Shown: positions 44,124-52,518 of the stretch, one piece after another
Numbering within the stretch: the stretch's first letter is position 1
Layout: each line of letters begins with the position of its first letter
Origin: Desulfobulbaceae bacterium
GTDB taxonomy: Bacteria > Desulfobacterota > Desulfobulbia > Desulfobulbales > Desulfurivibrionaceae
DNA length: 64,000 nt
Assembly (NCBI GenBank): GCA_004332195.1
Contig: SJBG01000004.1
Coordinates: 1 to 64,000, forward strand
Direction of reading: 5' to 3'
Position numbers and translations under genes: made by a program
Notes under the pieces: generated by a model
Seen by the model: the letters and a program-made list of their open reading frames with translations, nothing else
Told to the model about the DNA's origin: nothing
Database searches by the model: none

Positions 44124-45653
44124 ATGCAGCGGCCGGATCTGAAAAACTTCAAAAAACTTGCCGCCGAATACAATCTGGTGCCGGTGGCCCGGGAGTTGAT
44201 CGTTGATCTGGACACCCCGCTGACGATTTTCAGCAAGGTTGCCGGTGATCAGTCCCACGCTTTTCTCTTTGAAAGTCTGGAAGGTGGGGAAAAATGGGGA
44301 CGATATTCTTTTATCGGCTTTGACCCGCTGCTGATCTTCACCTCTCGGGGTGAGGATATCGTTATCCGGCGGGTTTTGCCGGAGGCAAGTGGCTTGGCCG
44401 TGGCTGCTTCAGCTTCGGTATTCAGCGAGGAACACCTTCGGGGTGATCCTCTGAAAATTCTGGAAAAGTTGCTGACTGACCTCAATCCTGCGGTTTTTGA
44501 CGCATCTTTGCCTCGCTTTTGCGGTGGCGCGGTGGGCTTTCTCGGTTACGATATGGTTCGCTTCATCGAGCGGTTACCGGCCGCCACCCCCTCCATAAGC
44601 GCCATCCCTGAGAGTAGTTTTCTGATTCCCGGCATGCTTCTGATCCATGACAATCTGCGTCAACGGCTGACCATGGTTAATTGGGTGGACTGCGCTGGGG
44701 CTGATGATCCGGAGCGGTTGTTGATCCAGGCTGGTCGCAATCTGGACCGAGTGGTGGCCGCGCTTAACCGACCCCTGACCCTCCCATTGCTGACTGAAGC
44801 GCCTGAGGGCGCCGCGGCGCAGCCCGAGTTTGCCGCCAACATGAGTCCGGCGGCCTTCCGGGCAATGGTAATGAAAGCCAAGGAGTACATCCGCTCGGGC
44901 GATATCATCCAAGTGGTTTTATCCCAGCGCTTTCAGACCACCACCGCGGTTTTGCCGCTCAAGCTCTACCGGGCCCTGCGCCATATCAATCCCAGCCCTT
45001 ACCTTTTTTATCTCAAGCTGGATGATTTGATCCAGATTGGCTCCTCGCCGGAAATTTTGGTCCGTTTGACGGGAGATGATATCGCGCTACGACCCATTGC
45101 CGGCACGCGTCCCCGGGGGCGTGATCGGGAGGAAGACCTGGCGCTTGCACGAGAACTGCTGGCCGATCCCAAGGAAAGGGCTGAACACCTGATGCTGGTA
45201 GATTTGGGGCGCAACGATGTAGGCCGGGTGGCCGCGTATGGTTCGGTGAAGGTTCATGACCTGCTGGCCATCGAGCGATACAGTCATGTGATGCATATCG
45301 TCTCCGGAGTCCACGCTAAACTGGCCGCCGATAAAAATCAGTTTGATGTGATCCGGGCCTGTTTCCCCGCCGGGACGGTCTCCGGCGCTCCCAAAATTCG
45401 CGCCATGGAAATTATCGAGGAACTGGAGCCCCAACGTCGCGGTCCCTACGCCGGGGCGGTGGGTTATTTTGGCTTTAGCGGCAACATGGATTTCTGCATT
45501 ACGATTAGAACCTTCGTCATGCTGGGGTCGGAGCTTTGGGTTCAAGCCGGGGCAGGAATTGTTGCCGATTCTGATCCTGAATCCGAGTTGGTCGAAACGA
45601 TCAATAAATCCATGGGTCTGCGTCGGGCCCTGCGCTTGGCCGAGCGGGCATAA
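44124..45653 (+). CDS. trpE: anthranilate synthase component I
   Basis: A 509-residue chorismate-binding enzyme producing anthranilate with ammonia from TrpG. The feedback-site region near the N-terminus includes 'LIVDLDTPLTIFSKVAGDQS' and 'FLFESLEGGEKWGRYSFIG'. The catalytic core has 'SGDIIQVVLSQRF', 'PIAGTRPRGRDREEDLALA', 'HLMLVDLGRNDVGRVA' and 'FPAGTVSGAPKIRAMEII'. An LLES-type tryptophan-binding motif is visible as FESLE. Start codon preceded by GGCGGA. Its stop overlaps the trpG start (TAATG). Confidence 0.96.
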   Translation: MQRPDLKNFKKLAAEYNLVPVARELIVDLDTPLTIFSKVAGDQSHAFLFESLEGGEKWGRYSFIGFDPLLIFTSRGEDIVIRRVLPEASGLAVAASASVFSEEHLRGDPLKILEKLLTDLNPAVFDASLPRFCGGAVGFLGYDMVRFIERLPAATPSISAIPESSFLIPGMLLIHDNLRQRLTMVNWVDCAGADDPERLLIQAGRNLDRVVAALNRPLTLPLLTEAPEGAAAQPEFAANMSPAAFRAMVMKAKEYIRSGDIIQVVLSQRFQTTTAVLPLKLYRALRHINPSPYLFYLKLDDLIQIGSSPEILVRLTGDDIALRPIAGTRPRGRDREEDLALARELLADPKERAEHLMLVDLGRNDVGRVAAYGSVKVHDLLAIERYSHVMHIVSGVHAKLAADKNQFDVIRACFPAGTVSGAPKIRAMEIIEELEPQRRGPYAGAVGYFGFSGNMDFCITIRTFVMLGSELWVQAGAGIVADSDPESELVETINKSMGLRRALRLAERA

Positions 45654-46249
45654 TGGATGACGCAACCATGATTGTAGTAATCGACAACTACGACTCTTTT
45701 ACCTATAATATCGTTCAGGCCCTGGGCGGAATGGGGGCGGAAGTAATTGTTTACCGCAATGATGAGATCGATCTTGCCGCCATCGCCGCCATTCGACCCG
45801 ACCGCCTGCTGATTTCCCCTGGGCCTGGCGCTCCGGAGAGGGCCGGAATTTCCGTCGCGGTCATTCGCCACTTCAGTGGACGGATTCCCATTCTTGGGGT
45901 TTGTTTGGGGCATCAAGCCATTGGCGAGGCTTTTGGCGCCAAAATCGTGCGGGGATCTCGCTTGATGCACGGCAAGACCAGTATGATCAGCCACGACGGC
46001 AAGGGGGTTTTTTCCGGTCTGCCCGACCCCTTTGAAGCCATGCGTTATCATTCGCTGACCGTGGACGAGAGCGATTGGCCCGCCTGTCTGCAAATCACCG
46101 CCCGTACCGAGCAGGGTGAACTGATGGGCTTGCGCCATCGTGAACTGCTGGTGGAAGGGGTCCAGTTTCATCCCGAATCGATCATGACCCCGGTTGGGGC
46201 GGATTTACTGAAAAACTTTATCGATCCCACTTATCCGACCTTAAGATGA
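45653..46249 (+). CDS. trpG: anthranilate synthase component II (glutamine amidotransferase)
   Basis: A 198-residue class I amidotransferase. Nucleophile Cys in 'ILGVCLGHQAIGEAFG', oxyanion 'SPGPGAPERAG', and the His-Glu pair in 'GVQFHPESIMTP'. The family-like start MIVVIDNYDSFTYN lies five codons into the frame (45668), but the ATG at 45653 overlaps the trpE stop and is well placed for coupling; both are possible. Second gene of trpEGDCF. Confidence 0.95.
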   Translation: MDDATMIVVIDNYDSFTYNIVQALGGMGAEVIVYRNDEIDLAAIAAIRPDRLLISPGPGAPERAGISVAVIRHFSGRIPILGVCLGHQAIGEAFGAKIVRGSRLMHGKTSMISHDGKGVFSGLPDPFEAMRYHSLTVDESDWPACLQITARTEQGELMGLRHRELLVEGVQFHPESIMTPVGADLLKNFIDPTYPTLR

Positions 46250-46344
46250 ATCAATTTTTCAGATAAACGCCGCTTTCCCGCATTGGTCCACGCAATTTTT
46301 GTGTTGATATGGGCTTGGGTAACAGCTCATAAGGGTGATTAAGC

Positions 46345-46429
46345 TTAGCAAAATTTAGAGATGTAAAAGTTTGTTATGGCCTTAGTCTCGTTTATTCGGA
46401 GTCTGCGTTTGCCCGGAACTTCGAAGCAT
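46345..46429 (+). repeat. 85-bp inverted repeat, left arm, upstream of trpD
   Basis: TTAGCAAAATTTAGAG...GCTTCGA-type sequence that is repeated in inverse orientation at 47774-47858 with only about four mismatches. It belongs to family 4 and reads MALVSFIRSLRLPGTSKH in one frame. Family 4 sequence continues to about 46572, including two ~18-bp direct repeats (AGTATAGCTATTTAACG-like, 46429-46465) and a 36-codon open peptide (46462-46572) whose TGA overlaps the trpD ATG. Confidence 0.85.
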
Positions 46430-46568
46430 AGTATAGCTATTTAACGGAGTATGGCTATTTAACGAAGCCCAAAATGGGCGAAGATGGGGCGGCCGGTGAA
46501 CTGATAGTTTGGGACCTGATTGAAGAGAGGCTCTTTGCGCGAGCCAGAACAAGCAGAGAGGAAGAAGA

Positions 46569-47702
46569 ATGATCAAGGAAGCGATTGCCCAAGTGGTGGC
46601 CGGCTCCGATCTTACTGAGGCGGAAATGATAGTGGTGATGGACGAAATTATGGGGGGAGCGGCCTCCGCCGCCCAGATCGCTGCTTTTATTACCGCTCTG
46701 CGGATTAAAGGGGAAACCGTTGACGAAATAACCGGGGCGGCTAAAGTGATGAGGGAGAAGGCCACTCCCGTCACCCCTTTCAGCGCCGCCGCATTGGCGA
46801 ACGGCCAGGATCTGTCAGTCTCGTCAGTTTTGCCGACTTCGCTAATCCCGTCAGACCTCTCAACCCCGCCGGCTCCGCCGATTCTCGTCGATACCTGCGG
46901 AACCGGGGGTGATTCATCGGGCACCTTCAACGTCTCCACCACCACCGCCTTTGTGGTTGCCGCCGCGGGCTTGCCGGTGGCCAAGCACGGCAACCGTTCG
47001 ATTACCAGTTCTTGTGGCAGCGCCGATGTACTGGAGGCTTTAGGACTAGATCTACAGTTGCCACCCCAGGCCATTGCCCAGGCTATTCGTCAGGTGGGGG
47101 TTGGCTTTATGTTTGCGCCGCTGCTGCACGGGGCAATGAAGCATACCATCGGCCCCCGGCGGGAAATCGGGATTCGCACCATCTTCAATATTCTTGGGCC
47201 TTTGACCAATCCGGCGGGGGCCAATGTGCAGGTGATGGGGGTTTACAGCCCCGGTTTGGTGGAAACTCTGGCCCGGGTTTTGGGAAAACTGGGTACGCGG
47301 CGAGCCTTGGTGGTTTGTGGGGCGGGCAATGTCGATGAAATTACGGTGACCGGGCCCACCAAAGTGGCTGAGTATAATGATGGAGAGGTTAGGATCTTGA
47401 CCATTAGCCCTGAGGATTACGGGATTCCCCTGGCAAGCCTGGTCGATATTCGGGGAGGGGATTCGCCCGCTGAAGCTGCCGCCCAGTTGCGGGCTATTCT
47501 GGCCGGGGAAGAGGGGGCGCGATTGAACATGGTCCTGCTTAATGCCGCTGCCGTTTTTCTGGCAGCCGAGCGCTGTTCGAGCATGGCTGATGGGATAGCC
47601 TTGGCCCGCACACTGGTGCAAAGCGGAGCGGCCCTGGCCCGACTTGATGCCTTGTTGGCCTTTTCCCGGGGTTTTGCGACCGCCAAGATGGTCAAGAGGT
47701 AA
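46569..47702 (+). CDS. trpD: anthranilate phosphoribosyltransferase
   Basis: A 377-residue enzyme adding PRPP to anthranilate. The PRPP-binding 'LVDTCGTGGDSSGTFNVSTT' is followed by 'AKHGNRSITSSCGSADVLEA', 'FAPLLHGAMKHTIGPRREIG' and 'RTIFNILGPLTNPAGA'. About 25 extra Ser/Pro-rich residues (77-101) stand before the CGTGGD loop, encoded by simple C/T-rich sequence. GAGAGGAAGAAGA precedes the start. The gene, with its flanks, is bracketed by an 85-bp inverted repeat pair and separated from trpG by 319 bp, unlike the tightly packed trpEG and trpCF. Confidence 0.95.
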   Translation: MIKEAIAQVVAGSDLTEAEMIVVMDEIMGGAASAAQIAAFITALRIKGETVDEITGAAKVMREKATPVTPFSAAALANGQDLSVSSVLPTSLIPSDLSTPPAPPILVDTCGTGGDSSGTFNVSTTTAFVVAAAGLPVAKHGNRSITSSCGSADVLEALGLDLQLPPQAIAQAIRQVGVGFMFAPLLHGAMKHTIGPRREIGIRTIFNILGPLTNPAGANVQVMGVYSPGLVETLARVLGKLGTRRALVVCGAGNVDEITVTGPTKVAEYNDGEVRILTISPEDYGIPLASLVDIRGGDSPAEAAAQLRAILAGEEGARLNMVLLNAAAVFLAAERCSSMADGIALARTLVQSGAALARLDALLAFSRGFATAKMVKR

Positions 47703-47773
47703 AAGATTACCAGCATCATGTCTTCATCCATTTTGGAGTTTGCGCTTACCCGAACTTTTCGAGTAACTGTACG

Positions 47774-47858
47774 ATGCTTCGAGGTTCCAGGCAAACGCAG
47801 ACTCCGAATAAACGAGACTAAGGCCATAACAAACTTTTACGGCTCTAAATTTTGCTAA
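47774..47858 (-). repeat. 85-bp inverted repeat, right arm, downstream of trpD
   Basis: The inverse copy of 46345-46429. On the minus strand the same reading frame continues beyond the repeat into SANSKMDEDMMLVIFYLLT before running antisense to trpD. The two differences within its coding-like part (CCC/CCT and ACT/ACC) would both be silent in that frame. Confidence 0.85.
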
Positions 47859-47867
47859 ATTTAACCG

Positions 47868-47884
47868 CCTTGACACGACACTAG
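47868..47884. mobile_element. MITE2 terminal fragment
   Basis: CCTTGACACGACA followed by CTAG, identical to the right end and target site of the MITE2 elements at 37.3 and 63.4 kb. The rest of the element is gone. It abuts the right arm of the trpD inverted repeat. Confidence 0.6.
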
Positions 47885-47932
47885 GTTCGTAATTTAGCAT
47901 TGCCCCAGGGTCCAGACCCTTAGGTTATCGTG

Positions 47933-48721
47933 ATGATTCTTGATCGGATTGTTGCTTGGAAAAATGAAGAAGTTGCGGCTCTCAGACGGCGTGGTTTGGT
48001 CCGCCCCCAGCTCTTGAGCGACCAGGAACCGGAAGCGCCCCGCGTTTTTCAGGCCGCCCTGTTAGCTGAACCTGGGGTGGCGATAATCGCCGAAATCAAG
48101 AAGGCTTCTCCTTCCCATGGCGTCATTCGCCGCGATTTTGATCCCCTGGCCATCGCTCAGGATTATCTCCGGGGCGGAGCCGCCGCCCTTTCCATTCTTA
48201 CCGACCGGCACTTCTTTCAGGGTTCACTGGACTATCTTCCCTTGGTCCGCGCGCAGGTGAACCTGCCGGTGCTTCGCAAGGATTTTATTATCGACCCCAT
48301 TCAAGTGGAAGAGGCTTCACTTTACGGGGCTGATGCCATTTTGTTGATCGCCGCTATTTTGTCGACCTCGCAGTTGCAGGAGCTACGGCTCCAGGCCGAA
48401 GCCTTGGGGATGGATGTCCTGGTGGAGATTCACGATGAGCAAGAAGCGGAAAAGGCCCTGGCCGCCGGTTCGCGGTTGATCGGAGTCAACAACCGTGATC
48501 TGCGGGATTTTTCCGTGGATCTTGGCACCACTCTGCGGTTACGTCGGATTATTCCGCCAGGAATTCCCCTGGTCAGCGAGTCCGGCTTGCGTGATTATCG
48601 CGATATCGCAGTGCTTGCCGAGCATGGGGTAAGCGCGGCCCTGGTGGGGGAAAGCCTGATGCGGGCCGATAATCCCAGCCAGGCCTTGGTGGCTTTGCGT
48701 GGAGGTCGGAGATGGGCATAG
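47933..48721 (+). CDS. trpC: indole-3-glycerol-phosphate synthase
   Basis: A 262-residue TIM barrel. Motifs are 'IIAEIKKASPSHGVIRRDFD', 'AAALSILTDRHFFQGSLDYL', 'LPVLRKDFIIDPIQVEEA' and 'LIGVNNRDLRDFSVDL', ending 'VGESLMRADNPSQAL'. GTG 47930 and ATG 47933 are adjacent alternatives; ATG is given. The 3' end overlaps trpF by 10 bp. Confidence 0.95.
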   Translation: MILDRIVAWKNEEVAALRRRGLVRPQLLSDQEPEAPRVFQAALLAEPGVAIIAEIKKASPSHGVIRRDFDPLAIAQDYLRGGAAALSILTDRHFFQGSLDYLPLVRAQVNLPVLRKDFIIDPIQVEEASLYGADAILLIAAILSTSQLQELRLQAEALGMDVLVEIHDEQEAEKALAAGSRLIGVNNRDLRDFSVDLGTTLRLRRIIPPGIPLVSESGLRDYRDIAVLAEHGVSAALVGESLMRADNPSQALVALRGGRRWA

Positions 48722-49350
48722 ACGGGAGGACTCGCATCAAGGTTTGCGGCATGACCGAGTTGGTGCAAGTCCGAGAGGCAGTGACTGTCGGAGTTGACGC
48801 TTTAGGGTTTATTTTCGCCCCGGCCAGTCCCCGTCGGATTGAGCCCGACCAGGCTCGGGAAATTATTGCGACTTTGCCGCCTTTTGTTGATGCAGTCGGG
48901 GTTTTTGTTAATGAAGATGCTGGGGTGATTCGGGATATTGTTCAGTATTGCGGCTTGACCACAATCCAGTTGCACGGGGACGAAACCCCTGAGTTCTGTC
49001 GTGTCATGCCACTGCGGGTTATTAAGGTGATTCGGGTGGGCGGACATAGCGTCGCCGCAGATTTGACCCCTTACCGCGGCTCGGTCGGGGCCTTTCTCCT
49101 GGATACTTTTCACGATAAAATGGTCGGCGGAACCGGGGAAAGCTTTGACTGGCAACTGGTTGATCGCCTGGCTGCGCCCGCCCCGGTGATTCTAGCCGGC
49201 GGTTTAAGCCCTGACAATGTGGCGGCGGCCATAGCTCGGGTTCACCCTTTTGCCGTTGATTTCAACTCTGGCCTGGAAACAGCCCCGGGGCGCAAGGACG
49301 CCACCCTGCTGCGCCGGGCCGTGGCTGCCGTCCATCGGGCCGATGGCTAA
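48712..49350 (+). CDS. trpF: phosphoribosylanthranilate isomerase
   Basis: A 212-residue TIM barrel with the general-base cysteine in 'IKVCGMTELVQVREAV', 'DALGFIFAPASPRRIEPDQA', 'TIQLHGDETPEFC', 'FLLDTFHDKMVGGTGESFDW' and 'VILAGGLSPDNV'. It overlaps trpC and shares the GGAG in its tail. It is the last gene of this trp cluster; trpB and trpA do not follow. MITE1 copy F starts seven bases after its stop. Confidence 0.95.
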   Translation: MGIDGRTRIKVCGMTELVQVREAVTVGVDALGFIFAPASPRRIEPDQAREIIATLPPFVDAVGVFVNEDAGVIRDIVQYCGLTTIQLHGDETPEFCRVMPLRVIKVIRVGGHSVAADLTPYRGSVGAFLLDTFHDKMVGGTGESFDWQLVDRLAAPAPVILAGGLSPDNVAAAIARVHPFAVDFNSGLETAPGRKDATLLRRAVAAVHRADG

Positions 49351-49357
49351 ACTTGTA

Positions 49358-49498
49358 GGCCACCTTGAAAAATTGCTCTTTCGCCCGATTTTTGCGTTAT
49401 GCTCAAAAAGTTATCCTCGGAATATCAACCATATGCCTGCGGTAATTTTTTTTACGTGCCGTAAACTCGAACAAAATAGCTAATTTTTCAAGATAGCC
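49358..49498. mobile_element. MITE1 copy F (141 bp, TGTA target duplication)
   Basis: A full-length, nearly consensus copy flanked by TGTA at 49354-49357 and 49499-49502. It lies directly after trpF. The following interval to 49710 shows no gene. Confidence 0.9.
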
Positions 49499-49710
49499 TG
49501 TAGTCTATGGTTCTCCCCGTTGTTTGTCCTATGGCGCCACCATTGCTTTTTAGCTTTAGTGGAGTTGCTTTTTTTATTCTTAATGGTTGGCTGATTGCCG
49601 ATAAATATGGTGATATTTGGTTGATGAAAGCATTTACCAAACACGTTGGGTCGCGTTAATCTCACCAAGGTTTGGGTTGTTGTCGGCAGCTTGAAAGTGA
49701 GGGTGGATCC

Positions 49711-51150
49711 ATGGCCAGTGAAAAATTATTTAGGGACGGGTTGAAGTTCCAAAATGATGTTTTTGTCTTGAAGGTCTCTCGGGATCGTCTTGGTGTGGTG
49801 GTTGTGCCCCAAAAGACTGAAACTCCGGTGAGCTTGGTGCGAGATGAACTGGCGCGAGTGATGATTGAGGAGGGGATTGTTTTTGGGGTACTGGCAGAGG
49901 TGGAACCTCGGCCCGACGGCTCTTTCTGGGTGGCCCGGGGGAGCATTCAGCGTCACGGTGATGATTCCCGGATTAAAATGTACATCAAACCCTCCGTGAT
50001 TCGGGTGCCCAAGGTTATGGACAAGGAGCGGGATCAGGTTGATTTTCGCGAGTTGGGCAATATTGTTAACGTCGAAAAGGATCGATTACTGCTGGAGATC
50101 ATTCCTCCCACCCCCGGCATCCCTGGCCAAGACGTGTTTGGCGCGGAAATTCCCGCTAAACCCGGCAAGGAGCGTAAGATCAAATGCGGTCCCGGGGTTT
50201 TATTGAGCGATGATGGACGCAAGGTTTTTGCGGCCCGGGCCGGCAAGTTTGTGATGGCCGACGGTAAGCCCAGCGTTTATGAAGAGCATGTGATTAAAGG
50301 TGATGTCGACATGTCACTGGGCAATATCGCCTTTGGCGGTAGGCATTTGATTATCCAGGGGGGAGTTCCGTCGGGTTTTTCCATCAAGTGTCGAGGGGAT
50401 ATTACCATCGGCAAAGGCGTGCACAACAGTCTGGTCATGGCCGGCGGCAACCTGAAGGTGGGCGGCAGTGTATTGGGAGAAGATTCAGTGTTGCGGGCCA
50501 AGGGCGACGTGGAGATCGCTTTTATGGAAAATGGACCATTTGTTGAGGCCGGAGGTCATCTGACGGTCTTCACCTCCAGTATTCAGTGTCAGGCCTTGGT
50601 TGGTGGTAACTTTTATCTTAAAGGTAAAGGAACAGTAGTTGGCGGTAAGTACTTTGTCGGTGGCTCGGTTTATGTCCGAGACTTGGGGACCGACGCGGAA
50701 GTTCAGACCGTTTTGCATGTGGGAGTGAACCCCGCTATCCAGAAGCGCAAGCAGCAGCTGGACAAGGATCTGAATCTCTGGGCCGAACGTCTCAATAAGG
50801 CGATCAAGAATATCAGTGCGCTGGAAAAGATAAAAAGAGAGCGGGGGAGGCAACTACCCCAAGAAAAGGCAGAGTTGTTAGACAAATACAAAATTCTCAT
50901 GCCCAAGGCCATGGCTCGGGTGCACAGCCTTACCGAAGATAATAACGCTTTAGAGCAAGAACTGAAGCAAATGACTGCCGAAATGGTTTGCGTTGCCGGC
51001 ATCCTCTATCCGGGAGGACTGATAAGTATCGGTAACGCCACCCGTTATATTACTTCTCAGGATCAGCAGTGTGTAGTTTATTTCGATCAAGCCACCCAAC
51101 GGATTTTGATCCGTAAGATGGGGGCGGAAGAACTAGCCTCTTTTTCTTGA
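49711..51150 (+). CDS. FapA-type DUF342 protein
   Basis: About 479 residues. The N-terminal part (1-170) holds the FapA start domain including 'PPTPGIPGQDVFGAEIPAKP', the central part (200-340) is a right-handed beta-helix of glycine-rich repeats such as 'IKGDVDMSLGNIAFGG' and 'VMAGGNLKVGGSVLGEDSVL', and the C-terminal part is a coiled coil followed by a short beta segment. DUF342 proteins self-assemble and help position flagella or cell-surface machinery in some bacteria; the role here is unknown. ATG 49711 has GAGGGTGG upstream and is preferred over 49672. Confidence 0.85.
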   Translation: MASEKLFRDGLKFQNDVFVLKVSRDRLGVVVVPQKTETPVSLVRDELARVMIEEGIVFGVLAEVEPRPDGSFWVARGSIQRHGDDSRIKMYIKPSVIRVPKVMDKERDQVDFRELGNIVNVEKDRLLLEIIPPTPGIPGQDVFGAEIPAKPGKERKIKCGPGVLLSDDGRKVFAARAGKFVMADGKPSVYEEHVIKGDVDMSLGNIAFGGRHLIIQGGVPSGFSIKCRGDITIGKGVHNSLVMAGGNLKVGGSVLGEDSVLRAKGDVEIAFMENGPFVEAGGHLTVFTSSIQCQALVGGNFYLKGKGTVVGGKYFVGGSVYVRDLGTDAEVQTVLHVGVNPAIQKRKQQLDKDLNLWAERLNKAIKNISALEKIKRERGRQLPQEKAELLDKYKILMPKAMARVHSLTEDNNALEQELKQMTAEMVCVAGILYPGGLISIGNATRYITSQDQQCVVYFDQATQRILIRKMGAEELASFS

Positions 51151-51188
51151 TGACTGCGCCGATTATCCGCCGACTAGTCAGCGATATT

Positions 51189-51214
51189 CCCGCTCTGAAC
51201 GACGGGTTTTTTTT
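51189..51214 (+). terminator. probable terminator after the DUF342 gene
   Basis: CCCG and CGGG pair across a 10-base loop and are followed by eight T residues. The stem is short but the T-run is strong. It sits in the gap between convergent genes. Confidence 0.55.
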
Positions 51215-52484
51215 ACTCATTTCGGCGTATAACCGTCAACATTTCCCGGACCGCTTTTTTTAGGCCTACCATGATCGCCCGGGTGATGATGGCGTGTCCG
51301 ATGCTTAGCTCTTCAATGGTGCCTAAGGCTGCCACTCGGGATGAGTTTAGGTAGTTAAGGCCGTGTCCGGCATTAACCCTTAACCCGGCGGCCAAGGCCT
51401 CCTCCGCGGCGGCCGCCAGCAGGTGAAACTCCCGATATTGTTCGGCCTCGTTGTTGGCGTCGCAGTAAGGTCCGGTGTGGATTTCGATAAAGGTGGCGCC
51501 GATGGCGGCCGCCGTTTTGATTTGATTCGTATCGGGATCGACAAACAGGCTGACCGGAATCCCAGCCTGATTCATTTTTGCTATAACTTTGGCCAGCTTC
51601 TTTTTATGCCCTTGCACGTCAAGACCGCCTTCGGTGGTCAACTCCTGTCGTTTTTCCGGGACCAGGGTAACCATATCCGGCTTGAGGTCAAGGGCAAAAT
51701 CGATAATCTCCGGCACGATCGCCATTTCCAGGTTGAGCTTGCTTTTCACCGTTTGTCGCAGCAGTCGGAGATCACGGTCCTGAATGTGACGGCGATCCTC
51801 GCGCAGGTGGACGACAATGCCCGCCGCCCCGGCCAGCTCGCAAATGCTGGCGGCCAGTACTGGATCGGGCTCGCTGCCGCCCCTGGCCTGGCGCAAGGTC
51901 GCCACATGATCGACATTGACGGCAAGTTTGATCATGGTGTCTCTCCTTTCATCTTGGTTTAGTCGCAGTTGCAGTTGCCTTTCGGCCTCGACCATCGCGG
52001 CCTCTTCACTTGGGGAACGTTCGTGGTCGAAGCCCAGCAAGTGAAGCAGTCCATGAATCAGCAACCAGCTCAAGCGCTGCTCTCGGCTGACCCCCCCGAG
52101 ATCAGCCTCCCTTTGAGCAGTGTCCAGGGATATAACCACATCTCCCAGCAGGGCGTCTCCCGGTAAGCTATGGCGCTGAGCGTTTAGTTTTGCGCCATGG
52201 CCCCAGTTGGTTTTGGTCCCGATTTTATTGCCAGGCCACCTACCGCCCGAGCGGCGCGGCGTTTCGGCGGCATCCCATAGGGCGAAGGCCAGCACATTAG
52301 TAGGTTGCCGCTTGCCCCGGTAGTGGCTATTGAGTTCCTCCATCCGTCGATCATCGACCAGCAACAGACTCAGCTCGGCTCCGGGATGGCCGCAAATCCG
52401 GAGCAGGCGATCAGCCCGTCTTTGCAGTTGGGCCAGGGCAGCGGGGGCAATTGAGCCACCTTCGTGATTCAGCCGAGTTGGCAT
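51213..52484 (-). CDS. YbeY-PdxJ fusion (rRNA maturation endonuclease / pyridoxine 5'-phosphate synthase)
   Basis: One uninterrupted frame of 423 residues. Residues 1-183 are YbeY, with '[20 protein letters not shown]', 'PTNVLAFAL' and the zinc motif [19 protein letters not shown]; a ~30-residue Arg/Gly/Lys-rich insertion follows 'ALWDAAE'. Residues 184-423 are a complete PdxJ with '[20 protein letters not shown]', '[20 protein letters not shown]' and '[17 protein letters not shown]'. No stop separates them, yet an excellent ribosome-binding site and ATG exist exactly at the PdxJ start. PdxJ condenses 3-amino-2-oxopropyl phosphate with deoxyxylulose 5-phosphate; YbeY trims rRNA. Confidence 0.93.
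   Translation of the reverse strand: MPTRLNHEGGSIAPAALAQLQRRADRLLRICGHPGAELSLLLVDDRRMEELNSHYRGKRQPTNVLAFALWDAAETPRRSGGRWPGNKIGTKTNWGHGAKLNAQRHSLPGDALLGDVVISLDTAQREADLGGVSREQRLSWLLIHGLLHLLGFDHERSPSEEAAMVEAERQLQLRLNQDERRDTMIKLAVNVDHVATLRQARGGSEPDPVLAASICELAGAAGIVVHLREDRRHIQDRDLRLLRQTVKSKLNLEMAIVPEIIDFALDLKPDMVTLVPEKRQELTTEGGLDVQGHKKKLAKVIAKMNQAGIPVSLFVDPDTNQIKTAAAIGATFIEIHTGPYCDANNEAEQYREFHLLAAAAEEALAAGLRVNAGHGLNYLNSSRVAALGTIEELSIGHAIITRAIMVGLKKAVREMLTVIRRNE
51933..51949 (-). promoter_or_regulatory. internal ribosome-binding site at the PdxJ start
   Basis: Minus-strand AAAGGAGA, six bases, then ATG at 51935, inside the fused ybeY-pdxJ frame. It would allow free PdxJ to be made as well as the fusion. 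Confidence 0.75.
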
Positions 52485-52518
52485 GGTTAGCTAGACTTTA
52501 ACTGTCCCTGACAGACCC

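Noticed and set aside
46382-47074. 230-residue minus-strand open frame over trpD
   Set aside because: It is antisense to trpD with low-complexity translation and no start signal; trpD is clearly the real gene.
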